A stretch of DNA of 7,652 bases from Planctomycetota bacterium (GTDB lineage: Bacteria > Planctomycetota > Planctomycetia > Gemmatales > Gemmataceae): the NCBI GenBank assembly GCA_016200155.1, contig JACQFG010000287.1:1-7652 (forward strand), written 5' to 3'. Below are positions 5,698-7,652 of the stretch, piece after piece. Position 1 is the first letter of the stretch. The number at the start of each line of letters is the position of its first letter. Below the pieces are notes generated by a model. It ran no database searches and had not been told where the DNA came from. It saw only the letters and a list, made by a program, of their open reading frames with translations. The position numbers and the translations under genes are program-made.

Positions 5698-6696
5698 ATG
5701 AAATCCACTCTGGCTCCCGCACAACCACGCACGAGCGCCAGCCTGTTCGCGCCGATCGCCGCCGATCTCGACGAGGTCGAACGCATCCTGCGCCAGACGC
5801 TCAACAACGCCCGTCCCGGCGTCGATCGGCTGCTCGCCCATCTCGCTCATTACAAGGGCAAACGGCTGCGGCCGGCCCTCTTGCTGTTGACCGCTCTCGC
5901 CTGCGGCAAGGTCACATCGGCGCACCACCTGCTCGCCGCCGTCGTCGAGATGATCCACACCGCAACGCTGGTCCACGACGACGTGCTCGACTCGGCCAGC
6001 GTGCGCCGGCATGTCTCCACCGTCAACAGCCTGTGGGGCAATCAGACGAGCATCCTTTTGGGCGACTATCTCTTCACGCACGCCTTCCACCTGTCGAGCA
6101 CGCTGGACGATGTCCGAGCGTGCCGGATCATCGGCGAGGCGACCAATCGGCTGTGCGCCGGCGAACTTCAGCAGATCTGCGGGCGAGGCAACATCGACCT
6201 GAGCGAGGATGAATACTTCGCGATCATCGACGCCAAAACCGCGGAGCTGACGGCCTGCTCCAGCAAGCTCGGCGCGATGTACGCGGGCATGAGCGACGAG
6301 GTCATCGACCGGATGACCAATTTCGGCCGCTCGCTGGGGCTGGCATTTCAGATTGCCGACGATGTGCTCGACCTGATCGGCGAGGAAACGCTGGCGGGCA
6401 AATCGCTCGGCACCGACCTGGAGCAGCAGAAGCTGACGCTGCCGATCATTCACCTGCTGCAAAGCACGTCGCCGGAACAGGCCCGGCGCGGCCGTTCGAT
6501 CCTGACCGCGGCGGGCAATCACAAGCGCGAGGCGCTGCTGCCGGAACTGCACGCGGCCGGTTCGCTGGAGTACGCTCGACAGCGGGCCGAGGGACTCGTG
6601 TCGTCGGCGCTGGCGGACCTGGAATGCCTGCCGCCGTCGCCGGGCCGATCGATCCTCGAGGCGCTCGCCGATCGCGTGGTGCATCGTGATCACTGA
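5698..6696 (+). CDS. ispB: long-chain polyprenyl diphosphate synthase
   Basis: 332 residues, typical for trans-isoprenyl diphosphate synthases, which add isopentenyl units to an allylic diphosphate. All hallmark motifs are present: GKRLRP at 54-59, the first aspartate-rich motif D94-D-V-L-D98, the second D221-D-V-L-D225, and GKSLGTDLEQQKLTLP at 234-249. The residues four and five places before the first motif are T90 and A89. Small residues there, instead of aromatics, are characteristic of synthases making long chains (C35 to C50), so the likely product is the side-chain precursor of the respiratory quinone. The exact chain length cannot be read from sequence, so the ispB symbol is by family. 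The start is supported by GGAG (5689-5692), five bases before the ATG. The gene is convergent with the copper ATPase. Confidence 0.88.
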   Translation: MKSTLAPAQPRTSASLFAPIAADLDEVERILRQTLNNARPGVDRLLAHLAHYKGKRLRPALLLLTALACGKVTSAHHLLAAVVEMIHTATLVHDDVLDSASVRRHVSTVNSLWGNQTSILLGDYLFTHAFHLSSTLDDVRACRIIGEATNRLCAGELQQICGRGNIDLSEDEYFAIIDAKTAELTACSSKLGAMYAGMSDEVIDRMTNFGRSLGLAFQIADDVLDLIGEETLAGKSLGTDLEQQKLTLPIIHLLQSTSPEQARRGRSILTAAGNHKREALLPELHAAGSLEYARQRAEGLVSSALADLECLPPSPGRSILEALADRVVHRDH

Positions 6697-6705
6697 TGTC
6701 TTCGT

Positions 6706-6749
6706 TTAGCGCCCGCGCGGCGCCACGCGAACGCTAAGCCGCAAGCGGC
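6706..6749. terminator. structured gap between convergent genes, possible two-way terminator
   Basis: TTAGCG (6706-6711) pairs with CGCTAA (6732-6737) around a GC-rich centre. A second perfect hairpin GCCGC-AA-GCGGC (6738-6749) abuts it, ending two bases before the copA stop codon. The region fills the 55-base gap between the prenyl synthase and copA stops. Neither strand has a long T-run, so termination is inferred from position and structure only. Confidence 0.4.
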
Positions 6750-6751
6750 AG

Positions 6752-7652
<901 letters not shown>

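Noticed and set aside
5608..6693. A 361-codon open frame on the minus strand opposite the prenyl synthase
   Set aside because: Arg/Gln/Ala-rich antisense translation without domain features; the plus strand shows both aspartate-rich motifs.

Overview
The window is GC-rich and mostly coding, with six genes and one gene fragment in loosely packed, frequently reoriented units. It looks like a planctomycete, probably of the Pirellulales type. The reasons are a CotH-type protein with EF-hand loops and Gly/Lys/Pro-rich linkers, single-gene units instead of operons, and many perfect intergenic palindromes with the core GAGCCYGAAGCG. This lineage call is inference from gene style; no rRNA or marker gene is present.

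Layout. 70-2112 (-) encodes a secreted EF-hand/CotH protein. Divergent from it, 2288-2797 (+) encodes a small exported protein with a conserved-looking Cys/His pattern. It ends at a hairpin plus T-run terminator whose right arm also supplies the stop codon of the convergent oxyR gene (2860-3762, -). oxyR is divergent from a periplasmic diheme peroxidase of the CCP/MauG superfamily (3920-4993, +). The gap between them holds a near-consensus tandem OxyR site that overlaps the oxyR start codon. A 28-bp perfect hairpin separates the peroxidase from moaC (5075-5551, +; molybdopterin synthesis). A long-chain polyprenyl diphosphate synthase follows (5698-6696, +), with half of the same palindrome in its leader. 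On the minus strand, 6752 to the right edge is the C-terminal part of a Cu+-exporting P1B ATPase (CopA type). Its reading frame runs open through a further 26-bp-stem palindrome at the window edge.

How the parts fit. oxyR, its site and the peroxidase form a coherent peroxide-sensing and peroxide-removing module. Both sensor cysteines are at the E. coli positions (199 and 208). The peroxidase appears to have Tyr, not Met, at the second heme's distal-ligand position, which places it nearer MauG than classical CcpA. moaC, the prenyl synthase and copA are housekeeping or metal-homeostasis genes with no clear functional tie to the module.

The most distinctive DNA feature is the palindrome family: three complete copies and one half copy. 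Arm differences between copies are matched on the opposite arm. Copies touch coding sequence twice, at the end of oxyR and inside the open frame of copA. No mobile-element gene, CRISPR array, tRNA or rRNA was recognised, and no uncharacterised multi-gene system is evident.
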